Of a DNA stretch of 64,000 bases, positions 10,159 through 21,608 are shown piece by piece. The position numbers and the translations under genes were made by a program. Every line of letters starts with the position of its first letter. Within the stretch, counting starts at the first letter, position 1. The DNA lies in NCBI GenBank assembly GCA_930367215.1, contig OV884059.1:98878993-98942992 (forward strand), given 5' to 3'. This stretch comes from Pollenia angustigena. Taxonomy: Eukaryota > Arthropoda > Insecta > Diptera > Polleniidae. The notes beneath the pieces are model-generated. The model searched no databases. It saw nothing but the letters and a program-made list of their open reading frames with translations, and had not been told where the DNA came from.

Positions 10159-11141
10159 AAGCTACCTAAATAAGGGCATCAGGCGTATTTTTCACGCCAA
10201 AACTTCTAATTTTCATACAATTTCTATAAAACAAACCGTAAGGTGGTCGCGAAATCAACACCATCCTGTCGGAAAATCCTTTTTTACAGATCCTTAGGCC
10301 GGTTTGTTTTTATTAAAATTGTATTGGCAATAGCATTTTCATACATAAGAAACGGTCTCATTTAGGTAACTCAGTAATTGTTATACGACTCTTACAGAGA
10401 GTCCCAAAAGGTTCATTCCTATGAAAAAAAAAACAAAATAATTGCGATTTTAATTTTTAAGCTTAAATTGGATATTTATGTGAAAAAGTTGCCACCATAT
10501 ATTTTTATGTGTGCAGCTAACTTTGATGTTTTGTATGAAAATATTTTAAAGCTAAACAAAAATATAACAAATGTGCAGGTATACAAAATGCACGTAAACA
10601 AGGATTTTGAAGAATAATTCCAGAAAATATGTATTTTGGGCAGTTAAGTCAAAGTGCAGCTAACTTTGATTTTTGTATGAAAATAATTTTAAAATGCCAA
10701 AAATTTTATGCATTTATCTTATAGAAAGTGCACTTAAAAAAGAAATTTGTATGGAATTATAAAGAATAATTCCAAAAATTATCAAATTTGTGCAGTTAAG
10801 TCAAAAGTGCACGTAAACAAAAGGCAGTTAAGTCAAAACTACTGTATTTAACTAAAAAATTTTAAAAATAGATTTTGGGAATTTTTGCCTCTTATTTTGC
10901 ATTTTAAACATGAAAATAATACACGGTTTTCTTCTTGTAGTGTTGTTGTTGTTTCTACACAAAACAATCAATTCGTTAACCTTTTTTCAAACAAAAATGA
11001 AACTAAAAGGTTTTCGAAAGTAAACCCATTTTGGGTTGTTTTTAGTTTTTTTTTTCTTGAGTTATTCGTTCTTAAATTTTTAAGTAGTAGTTGCAAAAAC
11101 TTAAAATTCGAACGAGTTTTTTTTTCTGTGTAGACATTTGA
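10159..11141. other. Non-coding DNA with a diverged ~145-bp duplication
   Basis: GTGCAGCTAACTTTGAT at 10511 and 10654 and AGAATAATTCCA at about 10610 and 10760 indicate a diverged tandem duplication of roughly 145-150 bp. No gene is recognised; the 79-residue frame at 10378-10617 covers this repeat. Confidence 0.45.
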
Positions 11142-12199
11142 GTTAATACTAGGGTATTCAATTAACCGATGTTTTGTATTAATCGATTAATCGCGCGAAT
11201 AATTATTTGAGCTAAAAATTTAATCGAATAATAATCGAACAATTTAATATTATCCGGTAATTTTAATTTTGACTAACTTTTGGCTAATAAATCACTGATG
11301 GTTTAAACGCTGGTTTGGTTGAACTAAACTTGAATTTATATGTAGTTTAAACTCAACAACTATAAAGCAGTGCCCCATTTATTATATGTTGTTAAAAGTA
11401 TAACATGTGGCAGCACTACGATAAATCTTATCAAATTCATATGGTCTGTATTGGTAGTTTTTATGCGTTTAAAGATGGTTGATATGTTTAAGCTGTTATG
11501 ATACTTGCTATTTTTTGTATTTTTTCTGTATTGAAGAATAGTGCAAATATATTTGCATAGGAAAACTGACTAAGTGTAAAGAGTATGATTATATCATAAA
11601 AAATCATGAAATGTCAAACAAATATACATGTGTTATCGATAAATAATCTAAGACTGTCAAAAAAAATATAAAATTGTTTAACTTAAAATTGACATTTCCA
11701 GATTAATTGTTAGCACTGTTGCCAATTTTTTTAGTTTTTGATCGAAAGAAACGTTTTTTAACTTTTTTTTTGCGATTTTTAGCTTTTATGGCGGTTTTTT
11801 GTGGGGAAAAAACGTGGGCAATATTGTTTGTTTTGTTTACATTTTATCAAATTGTATTTCTTGTTCTTTCTCGCATTTGTTGTTTCCGGACTCCACTAAT
11901 CCGGACAGAATGTTGCAGCTCATTGCGTATTCTATAATCCGGATTGATTGCAACTCTATAGTACGGATTGAATAATACCAGTTTTTATTTATTTTTTATT
12001 CAAATCACAGCATGCATTGAAAAATACAGTTAGAATAGTGTGATATGAGTATGTTTGCACATGCGTTTTTAGTTTAGTATTGATGCAAGATGCCTTCAGT
12101 CACAAAGTATACAGAGATGAAAAAAGTGACGTATGAAAAATGCCTAAATCATTTGCGAGGGCAGTTTTCGAAGAAAGAGAAAGAAAACGTTTTTTGTTA

Positions 12200-12833
12200 A
12201 GGAGCGTATAGACGACATGTTTTTGTCATCTGACATGTCAAATTTCCCACTGCAAAACACATACATGTCGTGTGTTACCTTTTTAACTTTGCTTCTGTAA
12301 AAGTCAGACGCAAAGTCATCTGACAAAATTTCAATTAGAGCGTGCTCTATTTTCTTCTGACAAACCATCTGACATCAGAAATCTATGCCGGCAAGAAACT
12401 GGCAGCGGCGTCAACTATTGACGGAATCATTAGCCGGCTGAAGTTAATATTTTACAATACCAAGATATGTATGCTCATCTTACCATTAAATATAATTTAT
12501 GTAAATATCTACATAAAAACCGTTTCATTATAAAATTCTAAATTGGTATCTTTAAAATAAAAGAAAAAAATGTTAAGATGGCTAAATTATTTTACGGCGC
12601 AAATAAATATTTTCGTGGCGGCAGCAAGCTATTTTGAAACCGAGAACTTCTTTGGTTTCTGCAATAACAATGCGAAAAAAACAGAGACAATGTCAGAAGC
12701 AAATTACATGTACGTTTGTGACCGAATATTATAAACCTTATGTAAAACAGCAATTTTGACAGACATGAACAATTACATGTGACTTGAAAATTTGACATGT
12801 CAGATGACAAATACATGTCGTGTACGGGCGCCT
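12200..12833. mobile_element. PIF/Harbinger-like non-autonomous element (TTA duplication)
   Basis: The ends AGGAGCGTATAGACGACATG and (reversed right end) AGGCGCCCGTACACGACATG are followed by a shared TTGTCATCTGACATGTCAAA. The flanks are TTA at 12197-12199 and 12834-12836. The 3-bp TWA duplication is typical of PIF/Harbinger. It carries no transposase and lies within the pogo remnant inside the hAT element at 11150. Confidence 0.85.
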
Positions 12834-12983
12834 TTAGTGAAGTGACAATGCGTAAAAACAGGCCGCTACTATCTACACAAATTGCATAATCAAAACAAAA
12901 ACGCAAAAAGGGCAGCTTTCAAAGAAAAAGACAGAAAAAACACAATATTTTCTGTCTCGTGACCCTTCTGTATACTCTGTGCT

Positions 12984-13096
12984 TCAGTGAAGAGAGCACA
13001 CAAGACTTTATCTATTTTAGATAAAGTAAAAATTGTTAAAGAACTTAGTAAAGGTATGAGTGGAAGGGTGTTGGCTGACATATATGAAATAATGTA
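12984..13096 (+). pseudogene. pogo-like transposase N-terminal fragment
   Basis: This frame reads SVKRAHKTLSILDKVKIVKE followed by LSKGMSGRVLADIYE, then stops. It has the shape of the first helix-turn-helix (CENP-B N-type) of pogo/Tigger transposases: basic start, TLS, K-x-x-I-V-K-x-L, then GxSGRxLAxxY. The DNA-binding second half and the DDD catalytic domain are absent. A pogo-like terminal structure lies just downstream at 13109-13187. It is a relic inside the hAT at 11150. Confidence 0.6.
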
Positions 13097-13108
13097 AATA
13101 TGTATGTA

Positions 13109-13187
13109 CAGTAAAAATTCGGTAAGCCGGATAATTCGCTTCTCCGAATGTGGTCTGCAATCAATCCGGATTATTGAATTTTTACTG
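13109..13187. mobile_element. Pogo-like mini-element (79 bp, TA flanks)
   Basis: CAGTAAAAATTC and its inverse GAATTTTTACTG bound 79 bp rich in CCGGAT. TA lies on each side (13107-13108, 13188-13189). CAGT termini with CCGGATT subterminal words are typical of pogo-type elements. Similar words (ATAATCCGGATTGATTGCAA) at 11930-11952 may be the far end of a larger pogo copy. The insertion lies just past the readable hAT C-terminus. Confidence 0.7.
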
Positions 13188-13209
13188 TACTTCATGTAAT
13201 AAAAAAGGA

Positions 13210-13396
13210 AAACTTTTAAATAAAGAATAGCATCAAAATTTAAGCTAATCTTCTTAAATAATCTTTCAAAACGAGTATATTGTTTAAAAGCTAATGTTGC
13301 AAACGGTTTCTTTCTTTTGATGAAACTTGTTTGAGAAAATATGCTTTCATTTATTGTTGACGTTAGAGAGAGTAAAGCGTTATAAAGCGTATCCAA
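13210..13396 (-). pseudogene. Decayed hAT transposase C-terminus
   Basis: The minus frame reads LTSTINESIFSQTSFIKRKK, then after a divergent stretch LNFDAILYLKVF. This matches the layout of the hAT dimerisation region: S/T-rich turn, N-E-x-x-F-S, basic K-R-K, then the L-x-x-D-x-x-L-x-L helix. Just upstream (13480-13560, minus) an acidic run is visible in another frame. The frame then runs into the pogo-like insertion at 13187. It is the transposase of the element at 11150. Confidence 0.6.
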
Positions 13397-13683
13397 TTTC
13401 TTTGTTCTTAAAATTGGTAGTCATCCATTATACCACTTGAATCTCTTTTTGATTTTCTAACGATTTCTAGGTTAAGGTCTGGTTGTTTTCATTCGTCTTA
13501 AAAAAAATCATCTTCTTCATCTAAATCATTGTAGTAAGTCTCGGATTGTTTTTTTACATAAAAGAAAAAAACTAATACTGCTAATCGAAAATAAGCAATT
13601 TTAAATTATTCGAACAGTTAATTGCCCAAAAATTATTCGATTAATTGAACAACGTTTAATCGTTTCAATACCCTAGTTAATAT

Positions 13684-14641
13684 CCTCTTGTTAATAAAGT
13701 GCTTATTATTATACGTTGGTTTAGAAATAGGTGTAATAATTATTTGGATTAAGGTCAAATCATCGAAAAATGCCATTAAATTCCACAAACCCCTTCGGTC
13801 TATGTGACTTTTCCCCGCAACAATTTTGGTATTTTCTTTTGGTTACCCTGCCAAGAGTTTCTACACACTTTGTGACCAATCTTCTTTCTGTTTTGTGAAA
13901 TACTTCGCATAGTCTCAATCAGGTAAAAGTTTTGGGCGATGCGTAAAAATTCGTGAAATTTCTGGAATTTCGTATATATAATCCCGGCAAATCCAAAAAA
14001 CTATTTTCGACCATTTATCCCATTTAATATACATACATATTTTGGTTTAAATATAAAGGTATGTATGTACATATGTATTTTGAATTTTCATTCATAAAAA
14101 CAAAAATTGTTTTCTTTCTATTTAACTACAAAAATATCTTACAATACGTAAATAGTTAATACATGTATAAAAATTTATTAAAAACTTGTTTGTTAAGCTG
14201 TCAATCACAATTGTATACAACTTGCTCACATACTGTTCATGTTATGTATTTAAATAAACATTATTTACTTGTATATGAAATATATTTTAAACGTAAATGG
14301 GAAACAAACACGTACAATCATAAATTTCATATAGGAGCTCAGAAGTATATAGAAAGTACATGACGCATACAATAATTTTATTGCAAATATGCCTGTATAG
14401 TGATGGTAATACAGGGACGAAATGGTGAATACGAATTTTTTTGTTAGCAAATATAATTTAAAGAGTACAATGCTTTATTAACAATTCGAAAACAATATTT
14501 TAGCATAAATTTTTTGTGTTTAATGGAAATAAACAAAGGGGAAAGATATAAAAATTTAATATTTATTGAAAACCCATAATATTGAGAAAGTGACAAGAAA
14601 CTTTAAAGGTTAGAAATTTTGAATAAGAAAATCCAAATTTA
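13684..14641. other. AT-rich non-coding DNA
   Basis: Nothing is recognised beyond AT-rich sequence and short open frames without domains (for example 14163-14363). Confidence 0.4.
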
Positions 14642-15055
14642 AGGCTCAGTTAAGGCAGAATTAGTTGTTACTTTCTGTTTCTGTTTCTGTTCTGTTCCGT
14701 GCAGTTCTGTTATAAAATTGTAATAGTTACTTTTTCTGTAGCAACTTATCAGCCGTTTATGACAAATTTATTAGTTTTGCACCGTCCATTGTTTTATTTC
14801 AATCACTTTAATGCAAATAAATTTAAAAAAATTAAATTTTATGAATTCTTAAAATCAAAAAATAGTTTATTTCAATATAAATATGTATTTTTTATTATTT
14901 ATTTTGCTGTCACTTACAATAACTTAACAAGTTTTTGATTTTAACAAACTGAACCGCAACAGAACAGAAAAACTAATCAATTTCACAGGTTTTTTTATAA
15001 CAAAAACAAATCAACTGATTCGTAACAGAACAAACAGTAAAGACTAACTGAGCCT
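14642..15055. mobile_element. PIF/Harbinger-like element, AGGCTCAGTTA family, copy 1
   Basis: The left end AGGCTCAGTTA and right end TAACTGAGCCT are flanked by TTA (14639-14641 and 15056-15058). CTGTTCTGTT-rich subterminal repeats follow. At 414 bp it has no transposase. A second, inverted and interrupted copy begins immediately to the right, so the pair forms a large palindrome. Confidence 0.8.
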
Positions 15056-15111
15056 TTAGTCTTTTATTTCTGTTCTGTTACGAACCAGCTGATTTGTTTT
15101 TGTTATTAAAC

Positions 15112-15672
15112 AAGCAAGAAAGTATAGCCGGTCAAGCCCGACCATATGATATCCTACACCACAGTATTTAAAAACACATCATGCTTATGTGTCCATGTAA
15201 ATATGGATTTATCTATGTTTATAAACTTCATGAAAATCGGTTTGAAAGTTTGTGAGAGGCAGACTCCCCTTGTGGTTCAATTTTTTAAAAACTGTATAGC
15301 CTATGTGTCCCTACAGATATGGATCTATCTATGTTTTAAATTTCATTAAAATCGGTTTGAAAGTTTCTGAGAGGAAGAAATTTCCCCCTATCTTCCCTTG
15401 TGGTCCTACGATTCGGCCCATTTTCAATAGGCTATGTCCTTATGCCAATAAGAACCTATGACCCAAATTTTATCAAATTATCTCCAAAATTGCGACCTGT
15501 ACTTTGCGCACAAGGTTACATGGACAGCCAGCCAGCCAGCCTGCCGGACGGACAGAAAGTGATTCTGAGTAGATCGGTATACTTTAAGGTGGGTCTAGGA
15601 CCACTATTTGAAAGCGTTACACACATCAGCACAAATGCATAATACCCTCTCGACTATTGTGGTGTCGGTATA
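15112..15672 (+). repeat. Interspersed repeat with ACCCTACACC ends, copy 1
   Basis: It begins near GAAAGTATAGCCGGTCAAGC, then CCTACACCACAG, and ends with CACTATTGTGGTGT-type sequence, so the tips are short inverted repeats. The interior contains diverged repeats of GAAAATCGGTTTGAAAGTTT, then GCGACCTGTACTTTGCGCAC, a CCAG/GGAC-rich stretch, and CAGAAAGTGATTCTGAGT. Relatives lie at 42462-43168, 49866-50632, 53880-54640 and, reversed, 62040-62592. The class is unresolved. Confidence 0.8.
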
Positions 15673-15782
15673 AAAACCTGTGAATTTGATTAGTTTTTCT
15701 GTTCTGTTGCGGTTCAGTTTGTTAAAATCAAAAACTATTAAGTGACAGCAAAATACATAAATATTAAAAAATACATATTTAT

Positions 15783-17006
15783 CAGAGAAAGCCAATGAGT
15801 ATAAAAAAAATTAAAGTACTCTAGCACATATCGACAATTTTCAATACGTGTGCGTACTCGTATCTGTTTATTCTCATACTTGTGTATATCCATGCGCATT
15901 TGATTTCATTCATGTATGTTATCATACTTATTGTGTTTCATACTCGCACATATTCAGACACACCCGTAGTTATAGCATTGACTTCAAACATTTTTTTTTT
16001 GTTAAATTTTTTCATAAATGTTGCCAGAATTTTTTTTTCCAAATTGCTGAATCACAAATAAATACGTTTTTTCAAAATCGTTTGAGTACAATTCAACAAA
16101 ATTTTATTGAAAAACGATTGTTGACTTTAAAAAAATTTCTGTGATATAAAGATTTGCGTTCTTATTTAAGAAAATCTAAAAAAATGGATGCAAATTAAAA
16201 TACGTCGTGTCATTTTAATCGTTCTTAATAAAAACAGAAAAAGTTACCTTAATCCAAAAAAAAAAATCGAATATTCATATTGGCAGTTAAGAAATAAGAT
16301 ATCACAGGTAAATACATTCATTTATATTATGAGTTTGAGTAGTTTATCTGTTGCCAGTTGCATTTTTAAGACGTTAAAAAATGGTTTAAAATTTAATTGC
16401 TGAAGTCAATCAGTATGCCAACGAAAATGTTAGCCTTAAAGAAGACTTCGACATCATGTTATGGTGTAAAAACAACTCCACAAGGTATCCACGGTTGTCT
16501 TAATAAGAATCAAGAATTTTATGAAATTTCCTGCCTGCAGCGCAGCTTTAGATTAAGATTTCTCTTTAGCTGGAAACATAAAAAAAGAAACAGGAAAGAT
16601 CCCAAAATAGTTGATAGCCTCCTTTTTTAATTATTTTTATAAAAAACCTCTTTCGTAAAGTAGATTATAATTTATTATAGCTTTAGAAGCATTATTTTAA
16701 TTTGATAGCAAATATTTATGTTTTAATATAACTTTAACATAAATTTTTAGGTCGTGGCAACACTGCTTGCTTTAAAATAACCATACAAAATGTTGAAGTT
16801 ACTTGTCGATACTTACGATACATGCCTTTACTCATACGCATTCAAAGGATTACCCATAAGCATGCGTGTTTGTTCATACTCATACCGGTCGATATACAAA
16901 CTTATTCATGCTCATACTTATTCGTAGTCATACCTGCCTGTACTCGTGATCGGTGGCGTATGAATAGGTTTTAAGTATTAAAAATATAACTTTTTGGCTT
17001 TCTCTG
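15783..17006. mobile_element. hAT element with CAGAGAAAGCC ends
   Basis: The ends CAGAGAAAGCCAA and TTGGCTTTCTCTG are perfect inverses, flanked by an exact 8-bp duplication ATATTTAT (15775-15782, 17007-17014). The uninterrupted site is visible in the sister copy at 14880-14900. Subterminal regions repeat ACTCATAC/ACTCGTA words many times, likely transposase-binding repeats. The CAGAGAA tip resembles hobo-type ends. No transposase is recognised in the 1.2-kb interior; frames at 16188-16630 are unassigned. Confidence 0.9.
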
Positions 17007-17233
17007 ATATTTATATTGAAATAAACTATTTTTTGATTTTAAGAATTCATAAAATTTAATTCTCTTCAAATTTTTGTGCATTAAAGTTATTGAAATAAAA
17101 CAATGGACGGTGCAAAACTAATCAATTTGTCATAAATGGCTGATAAGTTGCTACAGAAAAAGTAACTATTACAATTTCGAAACAGAACGGCACGGAACAG
17201 AACAGAAAGTAAAGGCTAATTCTGTCTTCAATG

Positions 17234-18727
17234 TTTGTACAGGTTTATTTAAGTTGAAAGCCTAAGGCCCGTTTTAACCTTTAACCTAAAGGGAGCGATA
17301 AGTTTAAGGAAGGTTCATCCTACCTGGTAGGTTAAAATTTGTAATAATGAAACACTTTTTATACGGGCGATAACATCCTACTACCTTTTTCTATCGGAAA
17401 GTTGTGAAAACGGGGGTTTAAAGTACAAAGGTTTGTAATTCAAAAGTACCGTATTTTCTTCTTTTTGACACACATGTGTTGAAAACAAAATAATCATAAT
17501 AAAACCCACAAAAGATAAAAAAAAAAACAAAGATGTTGTCTCAAGTTATACTGATATTAAAAACTATTTCTTACCTAACAACCACACCACCAGTTTTGTA
17601 TACCCTTTTGAAATACTTTCCCATAGTGTATACTCGCTACATTCAAACCACAAGTGTTTATGTGTCATATCAAGGACATTGTTAAAAGCGCAGACTCCTT
17701 AAATTTCATTATGTACATATAAATAAGTATTAAAAGGACTTTAACTTCATTTTGCGTACATGCTGGGAGACAGACGAAAGAAACAACAACGGTTAGTTGC
17801 TACGTCATTTTTAGCAGAAAAAAGTTTGAGTTGTATTCTATATAAATAAATATTGGCCGGCTTTTTGACCCCAGAAATAAGAAAAAAGAATATATTAGGG
17901 ACCAGAGCACAAAAAAATCAGTAAAGAATTTATATTCACAAGTTTTAAATGAAATATACTTTAACACATATAGAAGTATAAATAATTTTTCAAGGAAAAT
18001 TGTTTTTAATATCAACAAATTTAATTATATATGTAGTCGCGTATACCCGCAAACACAAACACATACAAACATTCATTGTCAAAATAACAGGCAATCAGCA
18101 TTTTTAGCGAACCAAATGCTAAGAACTGCAAATTAAAAAAAAAACCCTACGCAACTTTTTTGACAGTGTATATGTGAAAATTTTCGCGTAAGATTCATTT
18201 GTATGTGTGCATATTTGAGATAAGCAGAAATTTTCAAATGTATTCGCAGCAAGGTTTAAGTGGAAGCACATTTGTGTTGATAAAATAATACAAAGCTAAA
18301 CCTAATATCGATTTATACCCACAAATTCTTTCAAATTTAAATAAAAAGACATACAAACTTTTAAATATGAAATGTATTTCTATGTGGCTGAATATCGAAA
18401 TAAGTTTTCGATACAATTATATGAAACTAGCATACACCCGCTACTTCGTAAGCTTCTCCTTTTTCTTCGTGGACATATTTTTGTGCCAAAGTTTATTTTT
18501 CTAGGTTTAAACTTGTTTAAATTCTATCATTTAACCCGCTACTTTAGTAGAACCAAAAAGCTAAAGAAAAATGTCAAATTTCCCGTATTTCCTCTTGTGG
18601 GTACTATATTTTTCCCCCATTAAAGTATCAAACATTTCAGTATTGTAGTGGTAGGCCATAATTTAGTACGAATATGTCAATGAATGGAGAAAAATGTTTT
18701 GTAAAAAAAAGTACCAAAAAAATTCAG
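17234..18727. other. AT-rich non-coding DNA
   Basis: From 17264 (AGGCCCGTTTTAACC) to about 17424 there is a weak inverted-repeat tip resembling other AGGC-ended elements here. The rest is AT-rich without a defensible gene; short frames at 17800-18623 lack domains. Confidence 0.4.
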
Positions 18728-19178
18728 ATTTTCACCAGGGTTGGCTGCCCACTGGGCAGTGGGTTTTTTTCTTTATATTCATTTATACAAAGATGGTATA
18801 ATTTTTAATTTTTTTTTACAGAAAAATAAAAGAAAATTATTATAAAATGCAAACAAAGTGTTTATATGCCCATTTGTACGTATGTTGATATAACGTTAGT
18901 GGGCTTTTCTCTTTTTATTAATTATTTAAATCTAATTCCTTTTAAAAATCAAAATCAGGCTTTTTAAATTGAATTTGGTTTGAAAAATGCGGAAAATGAT
19001 TTGTAAAATACTTAATTGCATTACAAAAATTCTGAATTTGTTTTTTAAAAACCTGAATTTGATTTTGAAAAGGATGAAATTGTAGTTAAAATCCTATACC
19101 TACATAAAAAGTGGCTCAGATTTTAAATTTCGATACATTTTAACAAGAGCTAATGCTTTTTCCAATCCAAGACGATTT

Positions 19179-19373
19179 CTATGGGTATTCTATAATAAAC
19201 AATAAGGGGTAAAAAATTATTTCTATTGAACTAGCTGAACTAGCAGGGCAATTTATTACTGAAGCGAAAAAATCGTAAAAGTTTGCTGGTAAAAATTTTT
19301 GACAATTGTTGTTCAGTTCTGATTTTTTTGATTGCAAAAAATGGAAAATTGCACTCATGTTGTATGTCTTCAT
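19179..19373 (-). pseudogene. Decayed hAT transposase C-terminus
   Basis: The minus frame reads MSAIFHFLQSKKSELNN and later INCPASSASSIEIIF. The latter resembles the hAT C-terminal signature P-A-S-S-A-S-x-E-R-x-F; the expected arginine is replaced and the following basic helix is lost. It fits a worn-out copy of the transposase of the element at 18736. Confidence 0.5.
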
Positions 19374-19991
19374 TATAATTTAAAAGTGGGATTTTTTACA
19401 TATTTGTCGTGTCAAATAAAATAAAACAGCCTGTCAACTTATTATTACGTCTTTAATGGAAATAGATTATAAATATAAAAATAATGTTAAATGGAAAAAA
19501 CTGCAATGTTGCAACTTTTAAACCTGATTGTTTACACTTGGTTTAAGGCTACTTAAATTGCAGCTTTTAGTGTAAATACTTTTCCTTGTGTGCTTTTTCC
19601 ATTTTTCAATCAAATAAAATCTGAACTGAATACCGTTATTGTGAAAAATATTCTGCAACTTAAATTTTAAATGCCAAATAGGGTGCAAGAAATGAGAGGT
19701 GCTTTTGACTTATCCATTCTTCTGCTATCTACGTTTTCTTTACTAATTAGTTTGTATACATACATACCAGTGTTACCACCAGCAAAATTCAAAATTACAC
19801 TTGAGATGAAGTAAAATTACCCGATTTAAATGAAATTACACCTGATATAAAATTAAAGTTTTATTAAATAAAAATACATTTACAAAGAAGCAAAAACACA
19901 ACCAACTCTTTGAAAAAAGATCAATATTAGTCAAACTGTTAAGATTCGTATTGTTATTTTAAATAAATAAACAAAAATAACTTTAAAGACA

Positions 19992-20198
19992 AACACTCAA
20001 TTTACATGATGAATTTTAATTGAAAATTGGACGTCATTTTTTTGTTTAGCAGCAAGCGGTGTAGAGAAGAAAGAGGGGTAACAAAATATACATGATTTCT
20101 TTTTTCTCTTCCTCTTTCTTCTCTACACCGCTTGCTGCAAAACAAAAAATGACGTCTAAAATTGGACGTCATAAAATTCATCATGTAAATTGAGTGTT
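19992..20198. mobile_element. Hairpin MITE, 207 bp
   Basis: AACACTCAATTTACATGATG at the left is inverted at the right (CATCATGTAAATTGAGTGTT). The arms extend inward through GACGTCATTTTTT and AGCAAGCGGTGTAGAGAAGA, so nearly the whole sequence is one hairpin. The open frame at 20002-20184 is only the arm read as protein. Confidence 0.85.
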
Positions 20199-20297
20199 AA
20201 AAACAATTCATAAAACATAAAAAAAATCCTAAAATAATAAGTTGAACTTCCACATTTGGTTTCATATATCTAGGGAAGGTTCAAAGTGTCCATTGCC

Positions 20298-21076
20298 CAG
20301 CGATGTTATACGTACGGAAAAATCCCTATTCGTAGGGTTTTCTTCTTAAAAAATTGGCGGTAGGGTAAAAGGACAGATTTTTTAAAATTATTAAAATGTA
20401 GGGACTTTTCAAAAATGCAGCAAACTCGATTTTCGATTTTTGACAACATACTAATATAATTTTGGACAGGGCAATATTACAAATTTTTAAATTTCTTTGG
20501 GTAATCGCTTACCGCCATTTCAACTTTGATCTAAAGGTAAATTTGTAAAACTCTCTTTTACAAGAATGGAAATGCTTTGAAATTAAAAAAGGCAATAAAA
20601 GCAATAACTATAAAATTTGCTGAAGATGGGAATTAAAATGATTTGGATAAAAGTGACAATTTTAATGAAAATTTCATTTTCCGCATTTAGTCAAAATTAG
20701 CTATCTTTGATTTATCACTGCCACATGCCAATACAGATGGCAAAAGGTTTTTTTCTATCATTGATATTATTTTTTTGGCTTATTTTTTAGCCAATTTTTT
20801 ATTTCTTTGGTAATGAATCATATATGAATCTTTTTTTACTCGCTCCAGTGATTAATCACTTAAAGTGATCTAAGAAGACTCGTTTAGGTGATTCTAACAA
20901 AAAACTTTACAACTTTAAATAAAATTTATGTATGCATAGTAATACAAATGGTTTTATTTGTAAATTTAAAAAGTTGTAGGGATTTTTGTAGAGACAATTT
21001 TTTAACGCGTAGGAAAAAATATGGATTTTTTTTGGTCTGCGTAAAGACTTTTCAAAAAAACCGTATAACATCACTG
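20298..21076. mobile_element. Inner hAT-type element, GATGTTATACG family, copy 1
   Basis: The left end CAGCGATGTTATACG and right end GTATAACATCACTG are inverted. Flanks CCATTGCC (20290-20297) and CCATTGCG (21077-21084) match at 7 of 8. A relative lies at 26156-27044 with the same CGTAGGGATTTT and GGACAGATTTTTT blocks. Non-coding. Confidence 0.8.
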
Positions 21077-21089
21077 CCATTGCGATTCC

Positions 21090-21608
21090 TTTATAATGGG
21101 TGTTTTCTTTAGCGCCGTAGAGCTTACGAAAGGTTAGCTGTCAAACGAACTGTCATACTGCTTTTACTTTTCGCTCAGGCACATCATCATGAATAGATTC
21201 ATGCTTGAACAACGCCACCAAATTATCCAAATTTACTTTGTAAATCAGCCATCGATTTTCGCAACTTATAGGCGACTTCATGAAGGCGATGTGTTGATTA
21301 AGAGAAAATAAACTGTGAATTAGACTTCAATGCCGTGCGATGTGACACCTTATGATTGTTTTTCGTAGGGCTGTGGAGTCACCGGCTAATGCTGATAAAC
21401 CAACGACAATTGAAGTCTTGGAGATCAACATTGTTCATTCAAACAAAATTGGACGTCTGCAATGCGTTTCGTCAAGGACAGGCACGGTGTCTTTTTGTTT
21501 GAAATTAGTTTCAACTGGTAAAGCCGTGTATTAATCTGCGATTAAAATTAATTTTTTTTGTATTGTCTACCATTTTAAGTTTCATGGTCTTAAAAAATAT
21601 CCTTTATA
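21090..21608 (+). pseudogene. Deleted mariner/Tc-like transposase remnant
   Basis: It starts near TATAATGGGTGTTTTCTTTA and ends with a diverged inverse (about 21590-21608). A frame from 21189 reads MNRFMLEQRHQIIQIYFVNQ then PSIFATYRRLHEG, the start typical of mariner-type transposases (E-Q-R-x-x-I-x-x-Y). Further on, 21360-21430 reads ADKPTTIEVLEINI, typical of the C-terminal region. Between them the DDE catalytic core is missing, so this is an internally deleted copy. Confidence 0.65.

Larger units (their letters stand above)
11150..13675. mobile_element. hAT element with TAGGGTATT ends and nested insertions
   Basis: The ends are TAGGGTATTC and GAATACCCTA-like (right end reads CAATACCCTA), followed by ATTAATCG-rich subterminal sequence. 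The flanks GTTAATAC (11142-11149) and GTTAATAT (13676-13683) agree at 7 of 8 positions and fit nTnnnnAn. A decayed hAT transposase C-terminus is readable on the minus strand (13210-13396). The interior is disrupted by a pogo-type remnant and a TTA-flanked element. Part of it (11360-11845) is matched in reverse at 29596-29960, and its right subterminal region recurs at 44130-44175. Confidence 0.85.
15056..17233. mobile_element. Inverted second copy of the AGGCTCAGTTA family, split by two insertions
   Basis: The blocks 15059-15111, 15673-15774 and 17015-17233 together match the reverse complement of 14642-15055, for example GAACCAGCTGATTTGTTTTT, GTTCAGTTTGTTAAAATC and AACAATGGACGGTGCAAAAC. The gaps are an interspersed repeat (15112-15672) and a hAT element (15783-17006). 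Its outer tips have decayed. Confidence 0.75.

Noticed and set aside
12592..13396. Two long minus-strand frames (104 and 168 residues)
   Set aside because: Only the first ~60 residues of the second are hAT-like; the rest reads through a pogo tip and repeat DNA. The 104-residue frame lies mostly in the TTA-flanked element.
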